The translations under genes were made by a program, and so were the position numbers. DNA of 50,801 nt from Amycolatopsis sp. A133 (GTDB lineage: Bacteria > Actinomycetota > Actinomycetes > Mycobacteriales > Pseudonocardiaceae), in the NCBI RefSeq assembly GCF_031082405.1, contig NZ_JAVHJU010000048.1, forward strand, positions 1 to 50,801. Reading direction: 5' to 3'. Within the stretch, counting starts at the first letter, position 1, and every line of letters starts with the position of its first letter. This document shows, in pieces, positions 31,726 through 40,816 of the stretch. Below the pieces are notes generated by a model. That model was not told the origin of the DNA and did not search any database. It worked only from the letters and a program-made list of their open reading frames with translations.

Positions 31726-33165
31726 ATGACCGTCCCGATCATCCCGGGATTCCACCCCGACCCGTCGATCTGCCGCGTCGGCGGGACGTACTACCTGGCG
31801 AATTCGAGCTTCGAGTACGTACCGGGTGTCCCGATCCGGCGCAGCACCGACCTCGTTTCCTGGGAACCGGTGGGCCACGCGCTGACCCGCCCGGACCAGC
31901 TGCCGCCCTCCGCAGGCGCGGCGAACACCGGCATCTACGCCCCGACGCTGCGCCACCACGACGGCCGGTTCCACCTGGTGACCACGAACATCCTCGAGGC
32001 CGACCGCGGCCACCTGATCGTGACCGCGGAGGACCCGGCCGGCCCGTGGTCCGCCCCGGTGCACGTGGACGGCGCGGTGGGCATCGACCCGGACCTCTGC
32101 TGGGACGACGCCGGCGTCTGCCACCTCACGTGGGCGTCGTTCCGGCCGGACCTGCCGGGGATCGCCGGCGTGCCGATCGACCCCGCCACGGGAGCGATGC
32201 TCGGCGAGCCGCGGCTGCTGTGGAACGGCACGGGCCTCGCGGCCCCCGAGGGCCCGCACCTGTACCGCGTCGACGGCTGGTGGTACCTGCTGCTCGCCGA
32301 AGGGGGCACCGAGCGCGGCCACGCCGTCACCATCGCCCGCGCCCGGACGTTGGAGGGCCCCTACGAGCCCGCGCCCACGAACCCGATCCTGACCCACCGC
32401 AGCACGACCCACCCGGTGCAGAACACCGGGCACGCCGACCTCGTCGAGTGCCCCGACGGCAGCTGGGCCATGGTCTACCTGGGGGTCCGGCCGCGGGGGA
32501 AAACACCCCAGTTCCACGTCAACGGGCGCGAGACGTTCCTGGCCGGCGTGGACTGGGTGGACGGCTGGCCGGTCGTGGTCGAGGACCGCTTCACGATCGA
32601 GCCCCCGGACCACTCCTTCACCGACCGCTTTCCGACGGCCGAGCTGCACCCGCGCTGGGTCGCCCCGGGCGCCGCCCCCTTGACCGGCTGGACCGGGCCG
32701 GGCGAGCTGGTCCTCAGGCGGGCCTTGCTGACCCGGGCCCTCGACGTGCACTGGACGGCGCTGGTCCGCCTCGACGTCTCCGCGGGGACGGCGAGGTTCG
32801 TCGTGCGCATCGACGACCGCCACTGGTACGGCCTGACAGCGGACGGCGCCACGGTCACGGCGACAGTCGCGATCGGCCCGGCTGTCCGCGTCGTCACGAC
32901 CGTCGCGGCCGGTTCTCCGGTGTCACTGCGGATCCGCGCGATCGAGGCCCCGGTTTCGGGCCCGTTCCGCGAGGCGGCCGAGCCGGACCTCGTCGAGCTG
33001 GCCGTTTCGGACGAGAGCGGCCGCGCGGAGGTGCTGGGTTCGTTCGACGGGAGGTACCTGTCCACCGAGGTCGCCGCGGGCTTCACGGGGCGGATGATCG
33101 GCGTGGAGGTCCTCGACGGAACCGCGACCCTGCACGAATTCCGCTACTCGACCGACGTGGACTGA
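31726..33165 (+). CDS. GH43 family glycoside hydrolase (beta-xylosidase/arabinofuranosidase type)
   Basis: A 479-residue five-bladed-propeller glycosidase. Expected catalytic residues are Asp12 (FHPDPSI, base), Asp121 (GIDPDLCW, pKa modulator) and Glu175 (APEGPHLY, acid). Residues 300-479 form a beta-sandwich of the DUF1349/GH43 C2 type (DRHWYGLTADG). There is no signal peptide, so it probably acts on imported xylo- or arabino-oligosaccharides. It follows the secreted DUF1996 gene by 67 bases, after a strong hairpin, with a GGAAGGAG site. Confidence 0.9.
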   Translation: MTVPIIPGFHPDPSICRVGGTYYLANSSFEYVPGVPIRRSTDLVSWEPVGHALTRPDQLPPSAGAANTGIYAPTLRHHDGRFHLVTTNILEADRGHLIVTAEDPAGPWSAPVHVDGAVGIDPDLCWDDAGVCHLTWASFRPDLPGIAGVPIDPATGAMLGEPRLLWNGTGLAAPEGPHLYRVDGWWYLLLAEGGTERGHAVTIARARTLEGPYEPAPTNPILTHRSTTHPVQNTGHADLVECPDGSWAMVYLGVRPRGKTPQFHVNGRETFLAGVDWVDGWPVVVEDRFTIEPPDHSFTDRFPTAELHPRWVAPGAAPLTGWTGPGELVLRRALLTRALDVHWTALVRLDVSAGTARFVVRIDDRHWYGLTADGATVTATVAIGPAVRVVTTVAAGSPVSLRIRAIEAPVSGPFREAAEPDLVELAVSDESGRAEVLGSFDGRYLSTEVAAGFTGRMIGVEVLDGTATLHEFRYSTDVD

Positions 33166-33368
33166 CCTCTCGTGCTTGCGACGGCGCCTCCGGGAGCGGA
33201 CCTCGCGGGCTTCGCTCCGCAGGACGACGAAGCCGGATGACCGGCGGTCAGCCGCCAATCGCGCTCCGACCACCCGCCCGAGACCTGAAAGTCGGTGCCG
33301 GATGGCTTCGCGCACGGACTCGGGAGGGTCGATCCCGCGCGGTGGTTCCGCTACTCGACCGACGTGGA
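33139..33368. repeat. 23-bp direct repeat linking two gene ends
   Basis: 33139-33161, the last codons of GH43, are repeated exactly at 33346-33368, where they form the last codons and stop of the desaturase on the other strand. The roughly 180 bases between are gene-free. A short segmental duplication is the simplest explanation. Confidence 0.8.
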
Positions 33369-34403
33369 AGGCTGACGCGCGCTCTTCTCGCGCAGTGGCG
33401 CACCGACCTCGTGCAGGTGCTGCAGGACGTAGTAGTACGTCTTCAGCAGCCCGCACTGGGCGTAGTCGATCCCGTGGTCGACGCAGAACTGACGCACCAA
33501 CGGCTGCGCGCGGCGCAGGTTGACCCGCGGCATGCTGGGAAACAGGTGGTGCTCGATCTGGTAATTCAACCCGCCGAGCGTGAAGTCCACCCACCGGCCG
33601 CCGCGGATGTTGCGGCTGGTCAGCACCTGCTTACGCAGGAAGTCGAGCTGCTTCTTGTCGGTGAACGTGGGCATGCCCTTGTGACCCGGCGCGAACGAGC
33701 ACCCCATGTACACGCCCCACAACCCCTGGTGCACGGCGATGAACGCCACCGCCACCGGCGGGGACAGCACCACGAACACCGCACCCAGGTAAACACCGAA
33801 GTGCACGGCCAGCAACACCGCTTCCAGCCACCGCCACTTAACATCGCCGCGCCACACCGCACGGACACCGGCCGCGTGCAAGCTCAGCCCTTCCAGAAGC
33901 AGCAACGGGAAGAACAACACCGCTTGGTGCTTCGACGTCCACCGCACGAACCCGCTCTTCTCCGCCGACTGCCGCCGGGTGAAGGCCAGCAGCGGGATGT
34001 CGATGTCGGGATCGTCACCCTCGTGGTTGGGGTTGGCGTGGTGCCGGCTGTGCTTGCCCATCCACCAGCCGTAGCTCATGCCGACCACCGCGCCGAAGGC
34101 GTAGCCGGCCCGGTCGTTCGCCCGCCCGCTGCGGAAGATCTGGTTGTGACCCGCGTCATGGCCGAGAAACGCGACCTGGGCGAACACCACCGCGAAGAAG
34201 ACCGCCGTGACCAGCTGCCACCACGAATCGCCCAGCACCGCGAACGCCACACACCCACCGGCCAATGCGAGCAGGGTGAGTGTGATCTTCACCGCGTAGT
34301 AGCCGTAACGGCGATCCAGCAGACCCTCACTCCGCATCAGGCGAACCAGCTCACCGAACTCGTTGCGCGACGTCGCGCGGGCTTCCATCGAAGACGTGAC
34401 CAT
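33351..34403 (-). CDS. Front-end fatty acyl desaturase
   Basis: 350 residues, membrane diiron desaturase. Histidine boxes are HDAGH, HSRHH and QIEHH; glutamine in place of the first histidine of the third box marks the front-end (delta-5/6, linoleoyl-CoA-like) class. Four membrane helices lie in two pairs. No fused cytochrome b5 is present, so the electron donor is separate. ATG 34403 has a GGAAGG site. The last seven codons lie in a duplicated segment shared with the end of GH43. Confidence 0.92.
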   Translation of the reverse strand: MVTSSMEARATSRNEFGELVRLMRSEGLLDRRYGYYAVKITLTLLALAGGCVAFAVLGDSWWQLVTAVFFAVVFAQVAFLGHDAGHNQIFRSGRANDRAGYAFGAVVGMSYGWWMGKHSRHHANPNHEGDDPDIDIPLLAFTRRQSAEKSGFVRWTSKHQAVLFFPLLLLEGLSLHAAGVRAVWRGDVKWRWLEAVLLAVHFGVYLGAVFVVLSPPVAVAFIAVHQGLWGVYMGCSFAPGHKGMPTFTDKKQLDFLRKQVLTSRNIRGGRWVDFTLGGLNYQIEHHLFPSMPRVNLRRAQPLVRQFCVDHGIDYAQCGLLKTYYYVLQHLHEVGAPLREKSARQPSTSVE

Positions 34404-34553
34404 CTGAATCCTTCCCCAGTCCTGCGTCGCCGGGACTTGGGGGCGACCGCGCATCACTGCACAACGGGAATTCCCGCCAGTGCGTGCGCTAAACGGGCAC
34501 AACGTGCGCAGGTCGTCCGGCACGCCGATCGGCGGCCCTCTAGCGTGGCGGGC

Positions 34554-34973
34554 ATGGAGCACCCCGAACCCGACACCCGGACCCTCGAACGCGGCTTGGG
34601 CGAGTACGTGCGCGCGGTGGCGGCCGCGGTCGGCGTCCCGGCCGAGAGCACGACGGTGGAGATCAGCGACACGGCCACCGCCTACCTCGGCCTGCCCCGG
34701 CGGTGGCTCGAGCGACCCGACCACGACGTGATGCTGGTGTGGAGCGAACGGCGCGGGTGGTCGCTCGCGGTCGAAACCGACCCCGACGAAGACCCGGTCG
34801 TCATCGCGCGCCACGGGGACGACCTCGTGCCGGCCCCGGGCGTGGTCGCGCAGTTCGTCGCCGACACCGTCGCCGGGCACCACACCGGTCCGGCGGGCCC
34901 CGGCCCGGCGATCGCCACGACCCGCAGGTCACTGGCCGAGCGCCTGGGGCCCTATCTCCAACACGCGCCGTGA
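34554..34973 (+). CDS. DUF6292-like protein
   Basis: 139 residues starting at ATG 34554. GLGEYVRAVAAAVGVPAEST, TATAYLGLP and LVWSERRGWSLAVETDPDEDPVV fit the DUF6292 family, which is abundant in Pseudonocardiaceae and often present in many copies. Function is unknown; a small alpha/beta cytoplasmic protein is likely. It is divergent from the desaturase. Confidence 0.75.
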   Translation: MEHPEPDTRTLERGLGEYVRAVAAAVGVPAESTTVEISDTATAYLGLPRRWLERPDHDVMLVWSERRGWSLAVETDPDEDPVVIARHGDDLVPAPGVVAQFVADTVAGHHTGPAGPGPAIATTRRSLAERLGPYLQHAP

Positions 34974-35010
34974 CCTGGCACCCCGCGCCGAACAGCACGG
35001 GGGCCGGAGG

Positions 35011-36264
35011 TCAGGCGCCGGCCTTGTAGTCGGCGTCCATCGCCGCCAGGACCTTGTCCGGGGTGGACTGCTTGCTGAACACCTCCTGGAGGCCGCTCAG
35101 CATCGTCTGCTGGACCTTCGGGTTGGGCCACAGCTGGTCCATGAACGGGACCGTCTTGTTCCGGTTGACGAACCCGGACAGCTCCGTGAGCGACGGGTCG
35201 AGGTGGTACCCCGTGTCCGCCAGCGCCGGGAGGCCGCCCTGCTTCTCCGCGAACAGGTTCATGCCCTGCGGGGACATCACGAAGCTGATGAACTTCATGG
35301 CCAGCTCCGGGTTCTTCGCCTTGGCGTTGACGCCGTAACCCGCGCCGGCCGCCGCGGGGATGATGGTCTGAGCGGGGTCGTCGGTCGCCGGCACCGGCTT
35401 GAGCGTGAAGGTGCCGCTCGGATTCTGCTTCTTCAGCAGCGAGATCACCCAGTTGCCCTGGATGATGCCCAGCGTCTTGCCGGTCGCGGCCAGCTTCTGG
35501 CTGGCCTCGTAGCTGGTCCCCAGCGGGTTGTCCTGGAAGCAGCCGGCCTGGTCCATTTCGCCGTACTTGGCGAACGCGGCCGCCCACGGCGAGCTCGCGA
35601 AGGACGTCTGCCCCGCCGCCATCTTCTTCTCGAAGTCGCGGTCCGGGCCGTACACCAGCGTGGCGGCCAGCGGGTACAGCGCCACCTGCGTGACCCAGTT
35701 GTCCTGGATGCCGAGCGCGAACGCGGGCGTGCCCTTCCCCTTGGCCGCGCGGCAGAACGCGAGCAGCTCGGTCCACGTCGCCGGCGCCGCGAGGCCCGCT
35801 TTGCCGAGCGCCTCCTGGTTGTAGACCGCGCCGATGCCATTGATCCCGTAGATCGCGTTGTAGGTCTTGCCCTGGTACCGGGCGACGTCGCTGACGACCT
35901 CCGGGAACTTCGCGGCCCACGGCTGGTCGGACAGGTCACGCAGGTAGCCGCCCTTCGCCAGGACCGTGACCGTGCCCGGGTTGCCGTTGCCCGGCCACAC
36001 CGACATGACGTCGGGGGCGGTGCCCGAAGACAGCTGGGTGCGGATCTGCTGCTGGAACTGGTCGGCGCCGCTGGTCGTGAAGTTCACCTTCACCCCGGGG
36101 TTCGCCGCTTCGAAGGCCTTGACGACGTCCTCGATCGAGCCCTGGTCGACCGAGGCCAGCGAGAGGGTGGTGGTGTTCCCGGTGCCCGTGGCGTTGGTGC
36201 CTCCGCTGCAGGCGACCAGCGTGGCGCCGGTCGTCACGGCCAGCAGGACGTGGCGGATCTTCAT
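35011..36264 (-). CDS. ABC sugar-binding lipoprotein
   Basis: 417 residues. A lipoprotein signal ends at LVACSGG, so the Cys near residue 19 is lipidated and the protein is anchored outside the membrane. The rest is a family 1 extracellular solute-binding protein (VVKAFEAANPGVKVNFTT, GTAPDVMSVWPGNGN). It is the last gene of the operon, overlapping the GH78 stop (ATGA). From the neighbouring rhamnosidase the ligand is probably a rhamnose-containing oligosaccharide. No ATPase gene is present, as usual for MsiK-dependent systems. Confidence 0.93.
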   Translation of the reverse strand: MKIRHVLLAVTTGATLVACSGGTNATGTGNTTTLSLASVDQGSIEDVVKAFEAANPGVKVNFTTSGADQFQQQIRTQLSSGTAPDVMSVWPGNGNPGTVTVLAKGGYLRDLSDQPWAAKFPEVVSDVARYQGKTYNAIYGINGIGAVYNQEALGKAGLAAPATWTELLAFCRAAKGKGTPAFALGIQDNWVTQVALYPLAATLVYGPDRDFEKKMAAGQTSFASSPWAAAFAKYGEMDQAGCFQDNPLGTSYEASQKLAATGKTLGIIQGNWVISLLKKQNPSGTFTLKPVPATDDPAQTIIPAAAGAGYGVNAKAKNPELAMKFISFVMSPQGMNLFAEKQGGLPALADTGYHLDPSLTELSGFVNRNKTVPFMDQLWPNPKVQQTMLSGLQEVFSKQSTPDKVLAAMDADYKAGA

Positions 36265-38888
36265 GGCTGCTCCTTCGGGAAGGTGGCGGTGACGACGTGG
36301 CGGCCGGAGGTCAGCCGGAGCGTGGTGCCGGTCCGGGTCCCGTGCTCGCTCGCGATGCTCGCCGGGTCGGTCGTGGGGACTTCCAGGACGGCGGTGGTGC
36401 CCGGCGGGACCACCGCGGTGACGGTGATCCGGTCGCCGTCGAGGGACCAGCCGCAGGCGACCCGGCCGCGGGCGGTTTCCTGCTCGGCCCGGGCCCAGGT
36501 CAGCGTTCCGCCGGGCAGGGGGCGCAGCAGGAGTTCGGAGTAGGCGACCGATGAGGGGGTCTGGTCGATGCCGGCGACGCGGCCGAAGAGCCAGTCGCCG
36601 ACGCTGCCGAGGCTGTAGTGGTTGAACGAGTTCATCGCCGCGGCCTGGAACCCGCCGTGCTCGGTCCAGCCGTCCCAGCGCTCCCAGATCGTCGTGGCGC
36701 CCTGGCGGATCGAGTAACCCCAGGACGGGAACTCCTCCTGCTGCAGCAGGGCGTAGGCCAGGTCGGCGCGGCCGTGGTCGGCGAGCACCGGGCAGAGCAG
36801 CGCGACCCCGACGAACCCGGTGGTGAGCCGGTTGCCGCGCTTCTCGACGTCCGCCGCGAGGTGGTCCACCGCGGCCCGCACCAGGTCGTCCGGGACCAGC
36901 CCGAACGCCAGGGCCAGCAGGTACGCGGTCTGGGTGCCCCCGTCGACCGCGCCGTCGGAGTCCACGTAGGACTCGATGAACGCGGCCCGGATCGACGCGT
37001 GCAGAGCCCGGTGCCCGGCCGCGACGTCGGCCCGGCCCAGCACCTCGGCGGCGTCGGCGACGATCTGGGCGCTGCGCGCGAAGTACGCGGTGGACAGCAC
37101 GTCGCGGGGGGTGGTGACGTCGATCTGGAGCCAGTCGCCGTAGGAGTTCCCGGTCCGGTGCCGCCAGCGCAGGTCCGGGTTGTGCCGGCGGATGTGGGCG
37201 ACCCAGGCGACCATCGCGTCGAAGCACCGCTCCAGCACCCGGCGGTCGCCGTAGGTGCGCCACAGGTGCCACGGGACGATCACCCCGGCATCACCCCAAG
37301 CCGGCGCGGCTTCGCGGGGCATCACGATGCGCGGGGCGACGTCGCCGAACGCGCCGTCGGCGTCCTGGCCGTCGACGACGTCGGCCAGCCAGCGGGCGAA
37401 GAACGTCGAGACGTCGGCGTTGCGGCTGGCCGTCGGGGCGAAGATCTGGGCGTCGCCGAGCCAGCCGAGGCGCTCGTCGCGCTGGGGGCAGTCGGTGGGC
37501 ACCGCGACGAAGTTGCCCCGCTGGCCCCAGGCGATGTTGGCCTGCAGCTGGTTGACCATCGGGTCGGAGCACTCGAACGACCCCGTCCACGGTGTGTCGT
37601 TGTGCAGCCCCCGGGCCACCACATCGTCCGGCGAGAGGGCGTATCCGGTGACTTCCAGGTACCGGAAGCCGTGGACCGTGAACCGCGGCTCGAACACTTC
37701 GAGGGGTTCCCCGCCGCAGACGTAGCTGTCGGTCGCCGCGGCCCGCCGCAGGTTCGCCACGTACAGCTCGCCGTCGTCGAGGATCTCGGCGTGCCGCAAG
37801 ACGATCCGCCGTCCGGCCGGCGCGGCGCGGACGGTCAGCCGCACGCGGCCGACCAGATTCTGCCCGAAGTCGACGATGCACCGCCCGGGTTCCCGTTCCA
37901 CCACCGAGATCGGCACAACCTCCCGCGTGACGCGGATCGGCGCGTCCGGTTCGGCCACCAGCGGTCCCGGCTCGGTGCCCAGCACGGCCACCGGCAGCCG
38001 CGGCCCGTCCGCGGCGGACGCGTCGACGTGCTCGCCCATCAGCAGGTCGGCGTACCGGATCGCCCCCGGTCGCTCGGTCCAGGCGGCATCGGTGGCCACC
38101 ACCTGGCGCGAGCCGTCGGCGAAGTCGACGACCAGCTGGGCGAAGAAGCCCGGGTGTTCCCCGTAGTGCCGGGCGGGCCGGCGCTCGTCGAACCCGGCGA
38201 ACCCGGACCACCAGCCGTCGGCGACCAGCGCACCGAGCGCGTTTCCGCCGTTCCGCAGCAGCGAAGTGACGTCGTAGGTCTGGTACTGGAGGCGGTGGTG
38301 GTACTCGGTCCACCCCGGCGCCAGTTCGACGTCGCCGACGCGCACGCCGTTCAGGGACGCCTCGTAACTGCCGTGGGCGGTGGCGTAGAGGCGGGCCCGG
38401 ACCGGTTCGCGCGTCAGCTCGAACTCCCGGCGCAGGTCCAGCGGCGGTTCGGCGAGCGGCTGGTCGTGGTCGGTCGGCGGGTCGAACCCCGGCTGGGCGT
38501 GGGCGTCGCGGCCGATCCACGCGGCCGTCCAGTCCTCGCGGTGCAGCAGGCCGGTCTCGAACCAGCTCTCCCCCGCCCCCGCTGCGGCGCCCGTCTCGTC
38601 CCAGAGCTCGACGCGCCAGTGGTAGCGGGTGGCCGAGCGCAGGACCGGCCCGTCCCACGGCACCAGCACACCGTCGCCGGATTCCCGGCGTCCGCTGTCC
38701 CACAGCAGCCGTGCGGGGTCGTCGAGATCGGCCGCGCGTTCGGCGGCGGTGATCCGGTAGGCGCTCTGCGCGGCACCGGGCCGGTCGCTCGACAGTCGCC
38801 ACGACAGGCGCGGGCGCGGCTCGCCGAGGCCGAGGGGTTCGTGCCGCTGTTCGGTGCGCAGTCCGTACGGCATCAGCGTGTCGGTCAT
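36261..38888 (-). CDS. GH78 alpha-L-rhamnosidase
   Basis: 875 residues. Domains in order: N-terminal fibronectin-like (LSWRLSSDRPGAAQSAYRI), jelly-roll Bac_rhamnosid_N (ARLYATAHGSYEASLNG), a concanavalin-like middle domain, the (alpha/alpha)6 barrel with DCPQRDERLGWLGDAQ carrying the catalytic acid region, and a C-terminal beta-sandwich. There is no signal peptide, so it should cleave rhamnosides after uptake. It sits between the permeases and the binding protein with ATGA overlaps on both sides. Confidence 0.95.
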   Translation of the reverse strand: MTDTLMPYGLRTEQRHEPLGLGEPRPRLSWRLSSDRPGAAQSAYRITAAERAADLDDPARLLWDSGRRESGDGVLVPWDGPVLRSATRYHWRVELWDETGAAAGAGESWFETGLLHREDWTAAWIGRDAHAQPGFDPPTDHDQPLAEPPLDLRREFELTREPVRARLYATAHGSYEASLNGVRVGDVELAPGWTEYHHRLQYQTYDVTSLLRNGGNALGALVADGWWSGFAGFDERRPARHYGEHPGFFAQLVVDFADGSRQVVATDAAWTERPGAIRYADLLMGEHVDASAADGPRLPVAVLGTEPGPLVAEPDAPIRVTREVVPISVVEREPGRCIVDFGQNLVGRVRLTVRAAPAGRRIVLRHAEILDDGELYVANLRRAAATDSYVCGGEPLEVFEPRFTVHGFRYLEVTGYALSPDDVVARGLHNDTPWTGSFECSDPMVNQLQANIAWGQRGNFVAVPTDCPQRDERLGWLGDAQIFAPTASRNADVSTFFARWLADVVDGQDADGAFGDVAPRIVMPREAAPAWGDAGVIVPWHLWRTYGDRRVLERCFDAMVAWVAHIRRHNPDLRWRHRTGNSYGDWLQIDVTTPRDVLSTAYFARSAQIVADAAEVLGRADVAAGHRALHASIRAAFIESYVDSDGAVDGGTQTAYLLALAFGLVPDDLVRAAVDHLAADVEKRGNRLTTGFVGVALLCPVLADHGRADLAYALLQQEEFPSWGYSIRQGATTIWERWDGWTEHGGFQAAAMNSFNHYSLGSVGDWLFGRVAGIDQTPSSVAYSELLLRPLPGGTLTWARAEQETARGRVACGWSLDGDRITVTAVVPPGTTAVLEVPTTDPASIASEHGTRTGTTLRLTSGRHVVTATFPKEQP

Positions 38889-39706
38889 CCTTTGAGCCCT
38901 CCGGCGAACCCGTTGATGATGCTGCGTTGCAAGGCGAAGTAGACGGCGAGGATCGGGACGATGCTGATCACCAGCGCGGCGAAGATCAGGTTCCAGTCGG
39001 CCACGTACTGGCCGACGAACCCGGCGATGGCGACCGGCAGGGTCTGCTGGGCGCCGCCGCTGAGGTAGAGCAGCGGGGTGAAGAAGTCGTTCCACACGGC
39101 GACCGCGTTGAGCACGAGCGCCGTCACGGTGACCGGTTTGAGCATCGGCAGCACGACGTACCGGAAGCCTTGCAGCGTCGTGCAGCCGTCGATCAGGGCG
39201 GCGTCCTCGAACTCGCGGGGCACCGCGCGCAGGAACCCGACGTAGAGGAACGTCGTGAACGGCACCTGCAGCCCGGAGTAGAACAGGATCAGCGCCCACG
39301 GCGTGCCGAGCAGACCGAGGTCGCGCATGGTCTGGTACAGCGGGAGCGCGGCGAGCTGGAACGGCAGCACCAGGCCCACCATGATCAGCAGGAACGTCCA
39401 CCGCGACCAGCGGGCGGCCACTCTGGCCAGCGGGTACGCGGCGAGCGCGGAGACGGCCAGGACGACCACCACGGACCCCACGGTGACGAGGACGCTGTTG
39501 GCCAGTGCGCCGCCGAGCGCGCCCTGCTGCCAGGCTTGGGTGAAGTTGGCGAACGTCGGCGAGGTGGTCGGCGCGATCGGCGACGAGGTGTCCGAAGGCG
39601 GCCGGACGGCCAGGTTGACCAGCACGTACACCGGGAAGGCGAAAACGAGCCCGACGGCGATCATCACCAGCTCGAGGGTGAGCGTGCGGGCGCGGTAGCG
39701 GTTCAC
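38885..39706 (-). CDS. ABC sugar permease, MalG type
   Basis: 273 residues, six membrane helices, with the EAA loop EFEDAALIDGCTTLQGFRYVVLPMLKP that contacts the ATPase. GTG 39706 overlaps the first permease stop, and its own stop overlaps the GH78 start. It forms the channel with the adjacent permease. Confidence 0.95.
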   Translation of the reverse strand: MNRYRARTLTLELVMIAVGLVFAFPVYVLVNLAVRPPSDTSSPIAPTTSPTFANFTQAWQQGALGGALANSVLVTVGSVVVVLAVSALAAYPLARVAARWSRWTFLLIMVGLVLPFQLAALPLYQTMRDLGLLGTPWALILFYSGLQVPFTTFLYVGFLRAVPREFEDAALIDGCTTLQGFRYVVLPMLKPVTVTALVLNAVAVWNDFFTPLLYLSGGAQQTLPVAIAGFVGQYVADWNLIFAALVISIVPILAVYFALQRSIINGFAGGLKG

Positions 39707-40644
39707 GACGCGGCCTTCTCGGCTCGCGACAGCCCCAGGTACTGCCCGGTGGACGCCACCGAGACGATGACGGCCAGCACGAGCGCCAGCGCGATGCTGT
39801 AGCCGAATTCCCCGAGGGTGAAGGCGTCCTTGTAGATCAACGTCGAGAGCGTGTCGGTCGCGTGGCCTGGGCCGCCGCCGGTCAGGGCGTAGACCTGGTC
39901 GAACAGCTTGAGGCCGCCGATGATCGACAGCATCAGGTTGATCGTGAACGCCGGCGCGAGCAGGGGGCGCGTCACCGACCAGAAGCGGCGTACGGCGCCG
40001 GCGCCGTCGATGGCCGCTGCCTCGTGGATTTCGCGGGGCACCGACTGCAGGCCGGCCACGAAGATGACCATCGAGTAGCCGGCGTACTGCCACACGATCA
40101 CGCCCACCACCGACCAGAGCGCGATGTCCGGGTCGCCGAGCCAGTCCTGCCGCCACGAGCCCAGGCCCACCGCGCCGAGCAGGCTGTTCACGGCCCCGTC
40201 CGGGCCGAGCAGGTTGCGCCACAGGTAGGCCGACACGATCGGCGTGACCAACGCGGGGGCGAACAGGAAGACCCGGAGCACGTTGCGGGACTTGATGATC
40301 GTGTTGACGCCCAGGGCCAGCAGGAGACCGAGCCCGTTCTGCAGGACCGTGATCGCCACGGCGATCACCAGCGTGTGCCAGATCGCCTGTTCGGCCGCGG
40401 GATCGTCCACCATGTCCGCGAAGTTGCCGAAGCCGGCCCAGGAGAAGTCCGGCGACAGGCCGTCCCAGTCGGTGAACGCGTAGTAGACGCCGCGGGCGCT
40501 GGGCACCAGCACCACGAACGCGAACAGCAGCAGCGCGGGCACGGTGAACCACCACGGGACGGCCCGCCGGCTCGTGCCCCCGCGGCGTCGGCCCGGCGTG
40601 GCCGCACCGGCGTCCGCGTGCCGGTCCTTGATGGCGACAGTCAT
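39703..40644 (-). CDS. ABC sugar permease, MalF/UgpA type
   Basis: 313 residues, six membrane helices after an Arg-rich cytoplasmic N-terminus. The EAA loop is EIHEAAAIDGAGAVRRFWSVTRPLL. It is the first gene of the four-gene operon, behind LacI-type operators, and pairs with the next permease for uptake of a rhamnoside. No sugar ATPase is encoded nearby. Confidence 0.95.
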   Translation of the reverse strand: MTVAIKDRHADAGAATPGRRRGGTSRRAVPWWFTVPALLLFAFVVLVPSARGVYYAFTDWDGLSPDFSWAGFGNFADMVDDPAAEQAIWHTLVIAVAITVLQNGLGLLLALGVNTIIKSRNVLRVFLFAPALVTPIVSAYLWRNLLGPDGAVNSLLGAVGLGSWRQDWLGDPDIALWSVVGVIVWQYAGYSMVIFVAGLQSVPREIHEAAAIDGAGAVRRFWSVTRPLLAPAFTINLMLSIIGGLKLFDQVYALTGGGPGHATDTLSTLIYKDAFTLGEFGYSIALALVLAVIVSVASTGQYLGLSRAEKAAS

Positions 40645-40659
40645 TGGCGCCCACCTTGT

Positions 40660-40672
40660 TTGAACGTTTCAA
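40660..40672. promoter_or_regulatory. Palindrome upstream of the permease operon
   Basis: TTGAACGTTTCAA has 5-bp arms around CGT, like LacI-family half-sites. It lies 16 bases before the first permease start and could be a second operator of the divergent LacI protein. Confidence 0.45.
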
Positions 40673-40712
40673 CCTTGCGACCAGCGAGTCCGGCCAGGAT
40701 TGGCGAAACTTT

Positions 40713-40726
40713 GGGTAACGTTGCCC
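40713..40726. promoter_or_regulatory. LacI operator 1 (permease side)
   Basis: GGGTAACGTTGCCC is a near-perfect CG-centred palindrome (six of seven pairs). It matches the element at 40802 except at its edges, so both are likely bound by the LacI protein encoded between them and the right. Confidence 0.6.
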
Positions 40727-40801
40727 ATCAATGAGTGCGGCTGACTCTAAGAGCCGCGCGGATGTGCGTCAAGACACCTCGTGCCGCGCTTGCGTGCAGC
40801 A

Positions 40802-40813
40802 GGTAACGTTTCC
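40802..40813. promoter_or_regulatory. LacI operator 2 (autoregulatory)
   Basis: GGTAACGTTTCC is a CG-centred palindrome ending 3 bases before the LacI start. Binding here would block its own promoter. Confidence 0.6.
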
Positions 40814-40816
40814 CAT

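Noticed and set aside
36618..38942. 774-codon open frame opposite the GH78 gene
   Set aside because: Shadow frame of the rhamnosidase; low-complexity translation without motifs.
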